Shown here: piece after piece, positions 24,174-34,300 of the stretch
Layout of the letters: every line of letters begins with the position of its first letter
Position numbering within the stretch: position 1 is the stretch's first letter
From: Paenibacillus pabuli NBRC 13638
GTDB taxonomy: Bacteria; Bacillota; Bacilli; Paenibacillales; Paenibacillaceae
Direction of reading: 5' to 3'
DNA length: 64,000 bases
NCBI RefSeq assembly: GCF_001514495.1
Contig: NZ_BCNM01000027.1
Coordinates: forward strand, 26,994 to 90,993
The notes under the pieces: model-generated
Databases searched by the model: none
Told to the model about the DNA's origin: nothing
The model's input: the letters and a program-made list of their open reading frames with translations, nothing else
Position numbers and translations under genes: made by a program

Positions 24174-25175
24174 ATGGAATCAAAGTTAATGGACCCGTTC
24201 GGAAGAGTACATGATTATCTGCGAATCTCGGTTACGGACCGTTGTAATCTCCGCTGTGTGTACTGCATGCCCGAAGAAGGAATGCAGTTTGAGCCGACTG
24301 AGCGCATTCTCTCCTATGAAGAAATTACGTCCATCGTCCAGGCACTTGCTCCACTGGGCATACGGAAATTACGTTTGACCGGGGGAGAGCCTCTGGTTCG
24401 GAAGGGGCTGGATCAATTGGTTGCGATGTTATCCGATATTCCAGGGATTGAAGACATCGCATTGACGACGAATGGCATATATTTGGCAGCTTATGCGGAT
24501 CTGTTGAAAGCCGCGGGCCTTACCCGGGTGAACATTAGCCTGGACTCATTAAAGCCTGAACGATTCGCAAGTATTACACGAGGTGGTAAAGTGCAACGTG
24601 TGCTGGAAGGCATCAAGGCCAGCCAAAAAGCCGGATTTCATCCGATCAAACTGAATGTGGTGCTGATGAAAGGCGTAAACGACGATGAGGTGGCTGATTT
24701 TCTGCGTATGACCCGGGATGAACCCATTCATATTCGCTTTATAGAGTACATGCCCATAGGTGAAAGTGGGGAAGGCTGGAGATCAAGTTACATGCCACTC
24801 GAACATGTGCTTGAAACCTGTGGAGCATTATGGGACTACGAAAGCTGTGGTGAAGTTTATGGCAATGGTCCCGCAGATAGCTACCGCATTGTGGGAGCGG
24901 CTGGAACCTTTGGATTGATCCATCCGGTGAGCAGTCATTTCTGTGGAACCTGCAATCGGCTCAGGCTGACGGCAGACGGAAATATCAAGCCGTGTCTTTA
25001 TTGGTCAGATGAGTTCAATGTTCGACCACTTGTAGGTAATGACAAGGCGGTGCAGGATTTATTTTACAAGGCGCTCGGAGCCAAACCCGAAACACATGAC
25101 ATGCTAAAAGCCTTAAACGGGCAACAGATCGACGGCACGCCAACACTGCGACATATGTCGCAAATCGGAGGATAG
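24174..25175 (+). CDS. moaA: GTP 3',8-cyclase MoaA (molybdenum cofactor biosynthesis)
   Basis: A 333-residue radical-SAM enzyme that converts GTP to 3',8-cyclo-GTP, the first step of molybdopterin synthesis. The SAM cluster cysteines are in DRCNLRCVYC near residue 25. The second cluster is near residue 263 in FCGTCNRLRLTADGNIKPCL, and the C terminus ends in the catalytic Gly-Gly. It is the first gene of an operon with narGHJI, supplying cofactor to NarG. The start ATG follows GGGAGG. The C-terminal Gly-Gly and length match the family. Confidence 0.97.
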   Translation: MESKLMDPFGRVHDYLRISVTDRCNLRCVYCMPEEGMQFEPTERILSYEEITSIVQALAPLGIRKLRLTGGEPLVRKGLDQLVAMLSDIPGIEDIALTTNGIYLAAYADLLKAAGLTRVNISLDSLKPERFASITRGGKVQRVLEGIKASQKAGFHPIKLNVVLMKGVNDDEVADFLRMTRDEPIHIRFIEYMPIGESGEGWRSSYMPLEHVLETCGALWDYESCGEVYGNGPADSYRIVGAAGTFGLIHPVSSHFCGTCNRLRLTADGNIKPCLYWSDEFNVRPLVGNDKAVQDLFYKALGAKPETHDMLKALNGQQIDGTPTLRHMSQIGG

Positions 25176-25236
25176 CAACAACAGATGTTCAAGATTCACA
25201 CTCGCATCAACAGGTCATATTTGTGGGAGGACAACG

Positions 25237-28200
25237 ATGAGCAGCAAAAGCATGCCTTGGATGGGCAAACTCAAATATTTTGCCAAACGTGAAAAAAGTG
25301 CGGAGGGCTGGAGCGAAATGTCTCCGGTTAACCGGGATTGGGAAGATGTCTATCGTCGCCGCTGGCAGCATGACAAAGTGGTACGTTCCACGCACGGAGT
25401 CAATTGCACAGGATCATGCAGCTGGCAGATTTATGTGAAGGATGGCATTGTGACCTGGGAAACGCAGGCGACGGATTACCCTTCAACCGGGCCGGATATG
25501 CCGGAATTTGAGCCGCGTGGATGTCCGCGTGGAGCGAGCTTTTCGTGGTATCTATACAGTCCGCTGCGTGTCAAACATCCTTATGTACGTGGTGCACTGC
25601 TGGATCTGTGGCGTGATGCACTTCAAACGCATGGTGATCCGGTTCAGGCTTGGTCCAGCATTGCGGATGATCCTGTCAAAGTAAAAAGATACAAATCCGT
25701 ACGCGGCAAAGGGGGACTGATTCGTGCTTCCTGGGGAGAAGTTACCCAGATTATCGCAGCTTCTCTGATCCATACGATTAAAGAATACGGACCGGATCGA
25801 ATTATTGGTTTCTCGCCGATTCCGGCCATGTCGATGGTCAGTTACGCAGCAGGATCACGGTTCTTATCCCTAATGGGATCACCTTTGCTCAGTTTCTACG
25901 ACTGGTATGCCGATCTCCCTCCGGCCTCACCTCAGATCTGGGGGGATCAGACGGATGTACCGGAGAGCAGTGACTGGTACAACTCGGGATACATCCTCGT
26001 CTGGGGCTCCAATCTGCCAATGACCCGGACACCGGATGCCCACTTCCTGGCCGAAGCACGTTATCGGGGAACGAAAGTGGTGTCAATCAGTCCGGACTAT
26101 GCGGAGTATGTGAAATTCGCGGATACGTGGATGTCGGTAAAACAAGGAACGGATGGCGCTCTGGCGATGGCGATGGGCCATGTGATCCTGAAAGAATTTT
26201 ATATTGAGAAGCCTACGGACTATTTCATGCAATATGCCAAACAGTATACAGACTTTCCAAACCTGCTGATGGTGGAAGAAAAGGACGGCGTATACACAGC
26301 GGGCAGATTCCTTGTAGGGGAAGACCTTGGCGTCACAGGCAATAACATGGCATGGAAAACACTCGTATACGATGAAAACAGTGGGACTTATGCAATGCCC
26401 AAAGGAAGTTTGGGTTTCCGTTGGGGTGAAGAAGGCACATGGAATCTCAAAATGGAACAGGTGGAAAACGGTGAGCCGATTGATCCTAGACTATCGATGC
26501 TCGGGGTCCACCATGATCTTGTAACGATTCAACTGCCATACTTCGATGATGAGGGAAAACATATCATGCAGCGGCAGATTCCTGTACGTCAAATTCAGGT
26601 CGGAGACAAGTGGATTACGGTCACAACGGTATATGATCTGGTGCTTGCCAAGTACGGAATTGAACGTGAAATGACCCGTTCTGCCGATTCAGCAGAACTT
26701 GTAACTGGTGCAGAATCGTTGAGTGTACGTACGAATAACAGTCGAAATGACATGTTGCAAGGCCAGCATGACAAACCGTTTACTCCAGCATGGCAAGAGA
26801 AAATTACCGGAGTGGACCAAGAAACCGTTGTTCAGATCGCACGCGAGTTTGCACAGAATGCCATGGATACCAAAGGTCGTTCGATGATTATCATGGGAGC
26901 CGGCATTAACCACTGGTACAACTCCGATGTTATCTATCGCGCCATTATCAATCTGATTCTGATAACAGGCTGTCAGGGTGTGAACGGCGGCGGCTGGGCC
27001 CACTATGTCGGTCAGGAGAAGCTGCGTCCGGCTGAAGGTTGGCAGACAATTGCGTTTGCGCGTGACTGGACCGGGCCTGCACGTTTGCAGAACGGAACAT
27101 CTTTCTTCTACTTTGCCACGGATCAGTGGAGGTACGAAGAGACTCAGGTAGGCGAGCTGACCTCAGCGCTTGAGGGTGAACCCCGGTTCCAGCACGTGGC
27201 TGATTATAATGTCATGGCTGCACGTATGGGCTGGCTTCCTTCCTATCCGCAATTCAATCGCAACTCGATTGATCTGCATCAGGATGCACTGCAAGCGGGA
27301 GCCACGACGAAGGATGAAATTGGTGCTTATGTGGCTTCCGAATTGCAGAACAAAAACCTGAAATTTTCGATCGAGCAACCGGATGATCCAGCAAACTTCC
27401 CGCGTGTACTGTTTGTCTGGAGAGCGAATCTGATCTCAAGTTCGGGCAAAGGGCATGAATATTTCCTCAAGCATCTGCTCGGTGCAACGAACGGACTCCT
27501 GAACGATGACGATCATGGACTCCGCCCTGAGCATGTGGAATGGGTGGATGAAGCACCGGAAGGCAAGCTTGATCTGATGGTTAACATGGATTTCCGTATG
27601 GCAGGTACAGCGATGTATTCCGATATTGTGCTGCCCGCAGCGACCTGGTATGAAAAAAGCGATCTGAGCAGTACGGATATGCACCCGTTTGTTCATCCAT
27701 TCAACCCGGCTGTAGCCGCGCAGTGGGAATCCCGTTCGGACTGGGATACCTTCAAGGAAATTGCGCGAGTGTTCTCGGATATGGCTGCACAGCAGTTTGA
27801 TGGGCCCCAGAAAGAGATCATTGCGACTCCGCTCCTGCATGATACACCGGATGAGCTTGCTCAGCCGTATGGAGAGATCAAAGACTGGAGCGCTGGGGAA
27901 TGTGAAGCGATTCCTGGTAAAACGATGCCGCATATTCAGGTAGTGGAACGAGATTATGCTGCCGTGTATAACAAGATGATCAGCCTGGGACCTGTCGTGA
28001 AGGATAAACCGATGGGTACGAAGGGCATATCCTGGTCAGCCAGTGAAGAGTATGAGAAGCTCAAAGGCATTCTCGGTGTGAACCGCAAAGAAGGGGTTGG
28101 GCAAGGTTGTCCTGATCTGAGCACAGATCGTAATGTAGCGGAGGCCATCCTGACCTTGTCCTCAACAACGAATGGCAAGATGGCTGTGCGTGCATGGGAA

Positions 28201-28992
28201 GCGCTTGAACAGAAAACCGCCCTGCATCTGAAAGATTTGGCTGAAGAACGGTCAGAGGAATGTTTTACGTTTGACGAGATCACCTCCAAGCCCAAAACGG
28301 TCATTACCTCACCTGCATTCAGTGGATCTGAAAAAGGCGGACGTCGATATTCACCATTTACGACGAACGTGGAGCGTCTGATTCCATGGCGTACGTTGAC
28401 GGGCAGACAGCAGTTCTACATCGATCATGCGATGCTCCGGGAATTCGGAGAGACACTCGCGACATTTAAACCTGTGCTGAAGCACACACCGTTCCATCCC
28501 AAGAGCAAACGTCCGATCGAAGGTGGCAAAGAAATTGTTCTGAACTACCTGACACCGCATAACAAGTGGTCAATCCACAGTATGTACTATGATGCACTGC
28601 CAATGCTGACCCTGTTCCGGGGTGGCCCGACCATTTGGATGAACCACGAAGACGCTGAAGAAGCCGGGCTCGTTGATAATGATTGGATTGAATGCTTCAA
28701 CCGTAACGGAGTTGTGGTTGCCAGAGCTGTAGTAACGCACCGTATTCCTCGTGGCATGGCATTTATGTATCACGCCCAAGACCGTCATATTAACGTTCCG
28801 GGTACGAAAATATCACAGACACGTGGGGGTACACATAACAGTCCAACACGTATTCATGTGAAGCCAACCCACATGATCGGCGGTTATGCTCAGTTAAGTT
28901 ATGGTTTCAACTATTATGGCCCGACAGGCAACCAGCGTGATCTGAACGTCATCATAAGAAAACTGCAGGAGGTGGATTGGCTTGAAGATTAA
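25237..28992 (+). CDS. narG: Respiratory nitrate reductase alpha subunit
   Basis: A 1251-residue catalytic subunit of membrane-bound nitrate reductase; it reduces nitrate to nitrite on the cytoplasmic side with Mo-bis-MGD. The FS0 cluster ligands are His53, Cys57, Cys61 and Cys96, and the Mo-site Asp lies in the YDWYADLPPASPQIWG segment. The length is typical. There is a 61-bp gap after moaA and an 11-bp overlap with narH. The ribosome site is GGGAGG. No Tat signal is visible, in line with a cytoplasm-facing NarGHI. Confidence 0.98.
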   Translation: MSSKSMPWMGKLKYFAKREKSAEGWSEMSPVNRDWEDVYRRRWQHDKVVRSTHGVNCTGSCSWQIYVKDGIVTWETQATDYPSTGPDMPEFEPRGCPRGASFSWYLYSPLRVKHPYVRGALLDLWRDALQTHGDPVQAWSSIADDPVKVKRYKSVRGKGGLIRASWGEVTQIIAASLIHTIKEYGPDRIIGFSPIPAMSMVSYAAGSRFLSLMGSPLLSFYDWYADLPPASPQIWGDQTDVPESSDWYNSGYILVWGSNLPMTRTPDAHFLAEARYRGTKVVSISPDYAEYVKFADTWMSVKQGTDGALAMAMGHVILKEFYIEKPTDYFMQYAKQYTDFPNLLMVEEKDGVYTAGRFLVGEDLGVTGNNMAWKTLVYDENSGTYAMPKGSLGFRWGEEGTWNLKMEQVENGEPIDPRLSMLGVHHDLVTIQLPYFDDEGKHIMQRQIPVRQIQVGDKWITVTTVYDLVLAKYGIEREMTRSADSAELVTGAESLSVRTNNSRNDMLQGQHDKPFTPAWQEKITGVDQETVVQIAREFAQNAMDTKGRSMIIMGAGINHWYNSDVIYRAIINLILITGCQGVNGGGWAHYVGQEKLRPAEGWQTIAFARDWTGPARLQNGTSFFYFATDQWRYEETQVGELTSALEGEPRFQHVADYNVMAARMGWLPSYPQFNRNSIDLHQDALQAGATTKDEIGAYVASELQNKNLKFSIEQPDDPANFPRVLFVWRANLISSSGKGHEYFLKHLLGATNGLLNDDDHGLRPEHVEWVDEAPEGKLDLMVNMDFRMAGTAMYSDIVLPAATWYEKSDLSSTDMHPFVHPFNPAVAAQWESRSDWDTFKEIARVFSDMAAQQFDGPQKEIIATPLLHDTPDELAQPYGEIKDWSAGECEAIPGKTMPHIQVVERDYAAVYNKMISLGPVVKDKPMGTKGISWSASEEYEKLKGILGVNRKEGVGQGCPDLSTDRNVAEAILTLSSTTNGKMAVRAWEALEQKTALHLKDLAEERSEECFTFDEITSKPKTVITSPAFSGSEKGGRRYSPFTTNVERLIPWRTLTGRQQFYIDHAMLREFGETLATFKPVLKHTPFHPKSKRPIEGGKEIVLNYLTPHNKWSIHSMYYDALPMLTLFRGGPTIWMNHEDAEEAGLVDNDWIECFNRNGVVVARAVVTHRIPRGMAFMYHAQDRHINVPGTKISQTRGGTHNSPTRIHVKPTHMIGGYAQLSYGFNYYGPTGNQRDLNVIIRKLQEVDWLED

Positions 28993-30451
28993 AGCCCAAG
29001 TCAGTATGGTCATGAATCTGGACAAATGTATAGGATGCCATACATGTAGTGTTACATGCAAAAACACCTGGACGAACCGTCCAGGTGCAGAATACATGTA
29101 CTGGAACAATGTAGAGACCAAGCCAGGCGTGGGTTATCCGAAACAATGGGAGGACCAGGAACGTTATCGCGGTGGCTGGGAGATGAAGAACGGCAAGCTT
29201 GAGCTGAAATCAGGTACGCGTGCAAGACGTCTGCTCAACATTTTCCATAACCCGGACCAGCCAACCATTGATGATTATTACGAGCCATGGACCTACGAGT
29301 ATGAGAAACTGACGAACAGTCCGGAGAAAAAACATCAGCCTGTAGCCAGACCCAAATCCCAGATTACCGGTGAATATATGAATTTGGAGTGGGGGCCGAA
29401 CTGGGAGGATGATCTGGCAGGTGCTCATGTAACCGGGATGGAAGATCCCAACATGAAGGGTGTCGAGGAATCGATCAAAATGGATTTTGAACAGGTATTC
29501 ATGATGTACCTGCCACGGATCTGTGAACACTGTCTTAACCCGGCCTGTGTATCTTCCTGTCCATCTGGAGCGATGTACAAACGGGAAGAAGACGGGATCG
29601 TGCTGGTCGACCAAAATGCATGCCGTGCATGGAGATTCTGTGTGTCGAGCTGCCCGTACAAAAAAGTCTACTTCAACTGGCAGACGAACAAAGCCGAGAA
29701 ATGTACATTGTGTTTCCCACGGATTGAAGCAGGGTTGCCAACGATCTGTTCCGAAACCTGTGTGGGGCGTATCCGTTATATCGGTCTGATGCTCTATGAT
29801 GCAGACCGTGTGGAAGCCGCAGCATCGGTTGAAAATGACCAGGACCTCTATGAATCCCAGATGGATATTTTCCTTGATCCGAATGACCCTGAGGTGGTTC
29901 GCGAAGCTCGCGAGGCAGGCATTCCGGAGGATTGGATTATTGCAGCACAGCAGTCGCCCATTTATAAAATGGTTATCGACTGGAAAATTGCGCTTCCGCT
30001 TCACCCTGAATACCGCACCATGCCCATGGTCTGGTACATTCCGCCGCTTAGCCCAATTACCAATCGTGTGGAGGGACAGGGGAGTTCCCTGGAGGCCAAC
30101 GATATTTTCCCGGCGATTGATAATATGCGTATTCCGGTGGAATATCTGGCCAATCTGCTGACGGCTGGAGATGCGGGGCGAATCCGTGAAGTGCTGCGAA
30201 AAATGGCAGTTATGCGTATCCATATGCGTAACCAGCAGACTGGAAAGACCAGCGAATCGGCATTGCTGGACAGAGTGGGCATGGATGCACAGGAAGTGGA
30301 GGATATGTACCGGCTGCTTGCTATTGCAAAATACAATGACCGTTTTGTGATTCCGCCGGCTCACCGTGAGGAAGTGGAAGATCTCTTCAGCGAACAGGGC
30401 AGCTGCGGACTTGATTTTGCAGGTGGTCCAGGTTCTTGCGGGGTATTCTGA
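28982..30451 (+). CDS. narH: Respiratory nitrate reductase beta subunit
   Basis: A 489-residue electron-transfer subunit carrying three [4Fe-4S] and one [3Fe-4S] cluster. The ferredoxin-type motifs are CIGCHTCSVTC near the N terminus, CEHCLNPACVSSC near residue 180, CRAWRFCVSSCPYKK, and CTLCFPRIEAGLPTIC. The Trp in the CRAWRFC motif marks the 3Fe-4S site. The start is TTG behind GGAGGTGG, overlapping narG by 11 bp. Confidence 0.97.
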   Translation: MKIKAQVSMVMNLDKCIGCHTCSVTCKNTWTNRPGAEYMYWNNVETKPGVGYPKQWEDQERYRGGWEMKNGKLELKSGTRARRLLNIFHNPDQPTIDDYYEPWTYEYEKLTNSPEKKHQPVARPKSQITGEYMNLEWGPNWEDDLAGAHVTGMEDPNMKGVEESIKMDFEQVFMMYLPRICEHCLNPACVSSCPSGAMYKREEDGIVLVDQNACRAWRFCVSSCPYKKVYFNWQTNKAEKCTLCFPRIEAGLPTICSETCVGRIRYIGLMLYDADRVEAAASVENDQDLYESQMDIFLDPNDPEVVREAREAGIPEDWIIAAQQSPIYKMVIDWKIALPLHPEYRTMPMVWYIPPLSPITNRVEGQGSSLEANDIFPAIDNMRIPVEYLANLLTAGDAGRIREVLRKMAVMRIHMRNQQTGKTSESALLDRVGMDAQEVEDMYRLLAIAKYNDRFVIPPAHREEVEDLFSEQGSCGLDFAGGPGSCGVF

Positions 30452-31128
30452 TGGGAGAGGAGACAACGACAACGATGACGATGGATACGAATGAAGGAAC
30501 AGGTCAGTCTCTGGTTTACGATACGGATACGAGAAGAATGGTCTGTAAACTGATCTCCTACCTGTTGCAATATCCCGATACAGAGTGGAGAGAAGGTCTG
30601 CAAGGGGTTAAGGAGGCGGTCCAATCCATTTCGGATACAACGCTGAATCAGATCCTGTTGACATTTGTAGATGAAGCATTGACCGTTAACTCGATTCAAT
30701 GGCAGGACTCTTATGTTCGCACATTCGATTTTGATAAAAAGTCGAACCTCTATCTCACGTATGCCCTTCATGGAGATGAACGGGATCGTGGCCCTGCTTT
30801 GATTGAATTGAAACGCAGATATGAAGCGGCGGGATTTTATATGGAAGTAAGTGAATTACCGGATTATCTGCCGATGGTGCTTGAATTTGTAGCCGAGGCT
30901 CCAGAGGAAGCTGCTATGGGCGTGCTCTCCAGCTGTCACAAGGCTTTGGTTTCGATGACAGAGAGCATTACAGGACAGAGCAGCCCCTACGGACCATTGC
31001 TCAGCCTCATGTTACAGGTCATACCTGAGCCTGCTGCCCCTGACGTACCGGAGCAAGCGGAAGCCGGGAACCAACAGCCTGAAGATCTTAACCAGATTGC
31101 AGCACAGATGAGGAGGGGCAATCGGTGA
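30451..31128 (+). CDS. narJ: Nitrate reductase molybdenum cofactor assembly chaperone
   Basis: A 225-residue TorD/NarJ-family all-helical chaperone that holds apo-NarG until its cofactor is inserted. The family segments YLLQYPDTEW, LYLTYALHGDERDRG and ELPDYLPMVLEFVAEAP are present. The start ATG shares its A with the narH stop codon (TGATG), an arrangement for translational reinitiation. A second ATG 30 bp further in has a better GGGAGAGGAG site and could be used. The tail overlaps narI. Confidence 0.95.
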   Translation: MGEETTTTMTMDTNEGTGQSLVYDTDTRRMVCKLISYLLQYPDTEWREGLQGVKEAVQSISDTTLNQILLTFVDEALTVNSIQWQDSYVRTFDFDKKSNLYLTYALHGDERDRGPALIELKRRYEAAGFYMEVSELPDYLPMVLEFVAEAPEEAAMGVLSSCHKALVSMTESITGQSSPYGPLLSLMLQVIPEPAAPDVPEQAEAGNQQPEDLNQIAAQMRRGNR

Positions 31129-31850
31129 GTACACTGGAATTGTTATTATGGGGAGCTCTCCCGTACATGGTCATTGTGTTCTGTGTTACAGCGACCATCT
31201 GGAGATATGTGACGAATCCCTTTAGTTGGACGTCCAAGTCCAGTGAGATGCTGGAGAAACGTATGCTGAGATGGGGAAGTCTGCTTTTCCACATCGGCAT
31301 ATTCGCTGTCATCTGTGGACATATCGCGGGTTTGCTTGTTCCGGTGGAGTTCTATCGCTGGATTGGGCTTAGTGACGAAGGTTATCACTTGATGGCTATC
31401 GCAGGAGGGCTGCCTGCAGGGATTATTGCTTTTGCAGGTGCAGTTATTCTGCTGGTACGCCGGTATGTTGCTCGCAGAGTGCGGGCAACGAGCAGCATCG
31501 GGGACTGGCTGGCACTTGCCATGTTGATCATTGTCATTGTAACCGGTATTCTGGCGACCTCTGCCAATGCAGTGAATCACACTGGTTTCGACTATCGGAC
31601 AACAATTAATCCGTGGTTGCGCGGTCTAATCGTATTCCAGCCTGATCCGGTTCTGATGCAGACGGTACCGATGAACTTCAAAGTACACATCCTGCTTACA
31701 TTTGCGCTGTACTGTGTATTTCCATTTACGCGTCTCGTTCACATGTTAAGCATGCCGCTGGGCTATCTGAAACGCAGTTATGTGCTGTATCGCAGAAGAG
31801 ATGGAGCTGTGTATCCGGATCAGGAACAAAAAAAGGAAAGGGCGATGTAA
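31125..31850 (+). CDS. narI: Respiratory nitrate reductase gamma subunit
   Basis: A 241-residue integral membrane cytochrome b with five helices that takes electrons from menaquinol and passes them to NarH through two hemes b. Candidate heme-ligand His residues are in LLFHIGIFAVICGHIAG near residue 60 and in the C-terminal KVHILLTF and TRLVHMLSMP segments. The start is GTG (GTGA overlap with narJ) preceded by GAGGAGGGG. Confidence 0.97.
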   Translation: MSTLELLLWGALPYMVIVFCVTATIWRYVTNPFSWTSKSSEMLEKRMLRWGSLLFHIGIFAVICGHIAGLLVPVEFYRWIGLSDEGYHLMAIAGGLPAGIIAFAGAVILLVRRYVARRVRATSSIGDWLALAMLIIVIVTGILATSANAVNHTGFDYRTTINPWLRGLIVFQPDPVLMQTVPMNFKVHILLTFALYCVFPFTRLVHMLSMPLGYLKRSYVLYRRRDGAVYPDQEQKKERAM

Positions 31851-33365
31851 ATGCAACAAAAAGGTAAGGTTCAGCTGCCCTTGCAAACGGCAAGTCTGAT
31901 TCTTGGTTTCATGGTATGGGTGATCCTGTCCTCCCTGATGCCATTTATAAAAGAGGATATTGCTCTCACATCATCCCAGCTTGCATGGGCGACAGCTATT
32001 CCTGTATTGATTGGATCGATTGCTCGTATTCCCATTGGCTATTGGACGAATCGATACGGAGCACGCAACATTTTCATGATCAGCTTTGTATTGCTGCTCG
32101 CGCCTGTATGGTGGGTTAGCCGTGCGACATCATTCAATGATCTGGTCATTGGTGGATTGTTCCTAGGTATTGGGGGAGCTGTCTTCTCGGTTGGTGTAAC
32201 TTCACTACCCAAATATTATCCCAAGGAGCGCCATGGCTTCGTTAATGGAATTTACGGCATTGGTAATCTGGGGACGGCATTGTCGGCATTCGGAGCACCG
32301 CTGATCGCGGATCGTATGGGATGGTCCGCGACCGTTCTGCTGTATAGCATTCTGTTACTCGGAATGGCTGCGCTGAACTTTGCCTTGGGGGACAAAAAAG
32401 AAATCCGGGTGAATGCTCCTCTTATGCAGCAGTTGAAAGCTGTATCAAGTAATAACAAACTATGGCTGCTCTGTTTGTTTTATTTCCTGACCTTCGGTTC
32501 GTTCGTCGCCTTCACGGTATACTTACCGAACTTCCTGGTCACCAACTTTCAGATGGACAAAGTCGATGCGGGTATTCGTACCGCAGGATTCATTCTCGTG
32601 GCTACCATCATGCGGCCTGTTGGCGGCTGGCTGGGAGATCGATTTAATCCGTTCAAAATTTTAATGTTTGTATTTGGCGGGTTAACGATCGCTGCAATCG
32701 TGTTATCTTTTGCACCATCGTTCTATATCTATACGATTGGGTGTCTGACTGTGGCACTGTGTGCAGGTACAGGCAACGGTACCATTTTCAAACTAGTGCC
32801 GATGTATTTCGTTAAACAAGCAGGTATCGCAAACGGAATGATCTCGGCCATGGGGGGTCTGGGCGGATTCTTTCCGCCGTTGATGCTGACTTTGTTGTAC
32901 AGCATGACAGGACATTATGCCATTGGTTTCATGGCTTTGTCCCAGATCGCGTTAGTCAGTCTGGTCCTTGTGATCTGGATGTTCTATCAGGAGAAGCTTC
33001 AGCTCTCTGCAAGCATACTGGAGAATACCATTGAAGCAATTCTGATCACAGATACGAACAGTGTAATTCGTTCCGTGAACCCGGCCTTTACGGCGGTCAC
33101 CGGTTATACTGCTGAAGAGGCGGTTGGACAGAAGCCAAGTCTGCTGAAATCAGGCAAGCAGGATAAACGCTTCTATGACCAATTATGGCTGGAATTATGT
33201 GAAAAAGGATACTGGCAGGGTGAGATTTGGAACCGGAAGAAAAACGGAGAGATCTATAAGGAATGGCTGAGTATTACCGCGATCCGTAACGAAGCCGGCG
33301 AAATAAAATATTATGCAGGCATGTTCAGTGACATGGGCAAGCCGAATCTCTCGATAGCCAGATAA
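31851..33365 (+). CDS. narK: Nitrate/nitrite MFS transporter NarK fused to a C-terminal PAS domain
   Basis: A 504-residue protein. Residues 1 to about 382 are a NarK-type major facilitator with twelve helices, including GYWTNRYGARN and the second-half GGWLGDRFNP signature and the Gly-rich nitrate signature segments; it would exchange nitrate and nitrite. Residues about 385-496 form a cytoplasmic PAS/PAC domain (AILITDTNSVIRSVNPAFTAVTGY, ending YYAGMFSDMG), followed by only a few residues and no output domain. Bacillus NarK lacks this part (about 395 aa). The ATG directly follows the narI stop codon. A terminator follows. The PAS domain may sense redox, ligand or membrane state and gate transport. 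Confidence 0.9.
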   Translation: MQQKGKVQLPLQTASLILGFMVWVILSSLMPFIKEDIALTSSQLAWATAIPVLIGSIARIPIGYWTNRYGARNIFMISFVLLLAPVWWVSRATSFNDLVIGGLFLGIGGAVFSVGVTSLPKYYPKERHGFVNGIYGIGNLGTALSAFGAPLIADRMGWSATVLLYSILLLGMAALNFALGDKKEIRVNAPLMQQLKAVSSNNKLWLLCLFYFLTFGSFVAFTVYLPNFLVTNFQMDKVDAGIRTAGFILVATIMRPVGGWLGDRFNPFKILMFVFGGLTIAAIVLSFAPSFYIYTIGCLTVALCAGTGNGTIFKLVPMYFVKQAGIANGMISAMGGLGGFFPPLMLTLLYSMTGHYAIGFMALSQIALVSLVLVIWMFYQEKLQLSASILENTIEAILITDTNSVIRSVNPAFTAVTGYTAEEAVGQKPSLLKSGKQDKRFYDQLWLELCEKGYWQGEIWNRKKNGEIYKEWLSITAIRNEAGEIKYYAGMFSDMGKPNLSIAR

Positions 33366-33395
33366 CGATTTTTGGTGAATGTGCATACAGCAAGG

Positions 33396-33431
33396 GACCT
33401 TAACATCAAGTACAGAGGTTAAGGTCTTTTT
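33396..33431 (+). terminator. Terminator of the nar operon
   Basis: GACCTTAAC pairs perfectly with GTTAAGGTC and is followed by five T, 31 bp beyond narK. Confidence 0.88.
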
Positions 33432-33524
33432 GCACATACGTATTGGTGCAAGGCTTGGTGCGCAACTCTACAATGGCCCGCGTGCAGTACAGTAAAGGAG
33501 AGAATCGGGGGTGATGATCTGGGA

Positions 33525-34226
33525 TCATGTATCTCTTTGTTGCTTCAACCCTTGCAAATCATGAATGATAATCCGGCTGCGGTCTACTTCGAGCAGATTA
33601 TCCTTCGTCAGTTGATTTAGTAACCGATTCGCTGTTTCCCTTGTTGTTCCGATGGAATTGGCGAACTCCTGATGTGTCATGGGCAAGTTAATGATAATTT
33701 GGTCTCCATCCCTCCGTCCGTGCTGTTCTGCGAGCATTAAAAGGAAGGAAAGTACCCGATTGCGTACATCCTGACCCGAGAGGACCTGCAATTTATCTTG
33801 CAATTCTCGTATTTTGTCTCCCAGAACACGCATGATTTTGATGGCAATCGATGGTGTGCTCAGCATTAGTCGTTCGAAAAGTCTGACAGGGATGGCCAGT
33901 AGTTCGGTAGGGGTAATCGCCTCGGCGGTAGCCGGGTAGGGATGAGAGTTAAAAAAGCCGGTGTGTGGGAACATATCTCCTGTTTTGAGGAAAGAGACGA
34001 TCTGTTCATGTCCGTTTTCATCGGTTTTATAAGCTTTTACAATGCCGGTACGAATAAAAAAGACAGCTTCTTTTTCGCTACCTTCACTGAAAATGACCGT
34101 TTTCTTGTGAATGCTTCGAGAAATGGCGATATCTTCAACCTGTTTCAATTCGTCTTGGCTAAGGTCTTGAAAGATGGGGAACTGTTGGAGAAATTCTGCT
34201 GCTGTATCTTTGTTTACCCGGTTCAT
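33525..34226 (-). CDS. Crp/Fnr-family regulator with RETxxR recognition helix, no cysteines
   Basis: A 233-residue regulator: cyclic-nucleotide-type beta-roll (about 15-130), dimer helix, and winged helix with recognition segment TTRETANRLL (Arg196, Glu197, Arg201). That Arg-Glu-x3-Arg code is the CRP type and should read TGTGA half-sites, which occur at the nar, DUF2249, ylbF-like and nirK promoters. There is no cysteine at all, so an Fe-S cluster of its own is excluded; it may act like ArcR-type proteins or sense a small ligand. It sits where B. subtilis has fnr, beside narK and a ywiC homologue. The ribosome site is GAGAGGATG. Confidence 0.88.
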   Translation of the reverse strand: MNRVNKDTAAEFLQQFPIFQDLSQDELKQVEDIAISRSIHKKTVIFSEGSEKEAVFFIRTGIVKAYKTDENGHEQIVSFLKTGDMFPHTGFFNSHPYPATAEAITPTELLAIPVRLFERLMLSTPSIAIKIMRVLGDKIRELQDKLQVLSGQDVRNRVLSFLLMLAEQHGRRDGDQIIINLPMTHQEFANSIGTTRETANRLLNQLTKDNLLEVDRSRIIIHDLQGLKQQRDT

Positions 34227-34300
34227 GCGAATTCATCCTCTCTGTGTCATGTATCGTTCTGTATTTTGGCATCATTTAAATGAAGGAGGTTAATTGTGAA

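Noticed and set aside
29210..30472. A 420-codon reverse-strand frame inside narH
   Set aside because: Composition is that of a shadow of a GC-biased coding gene (His/Cys/Arg-rich, no domain), fully overlapping narH.
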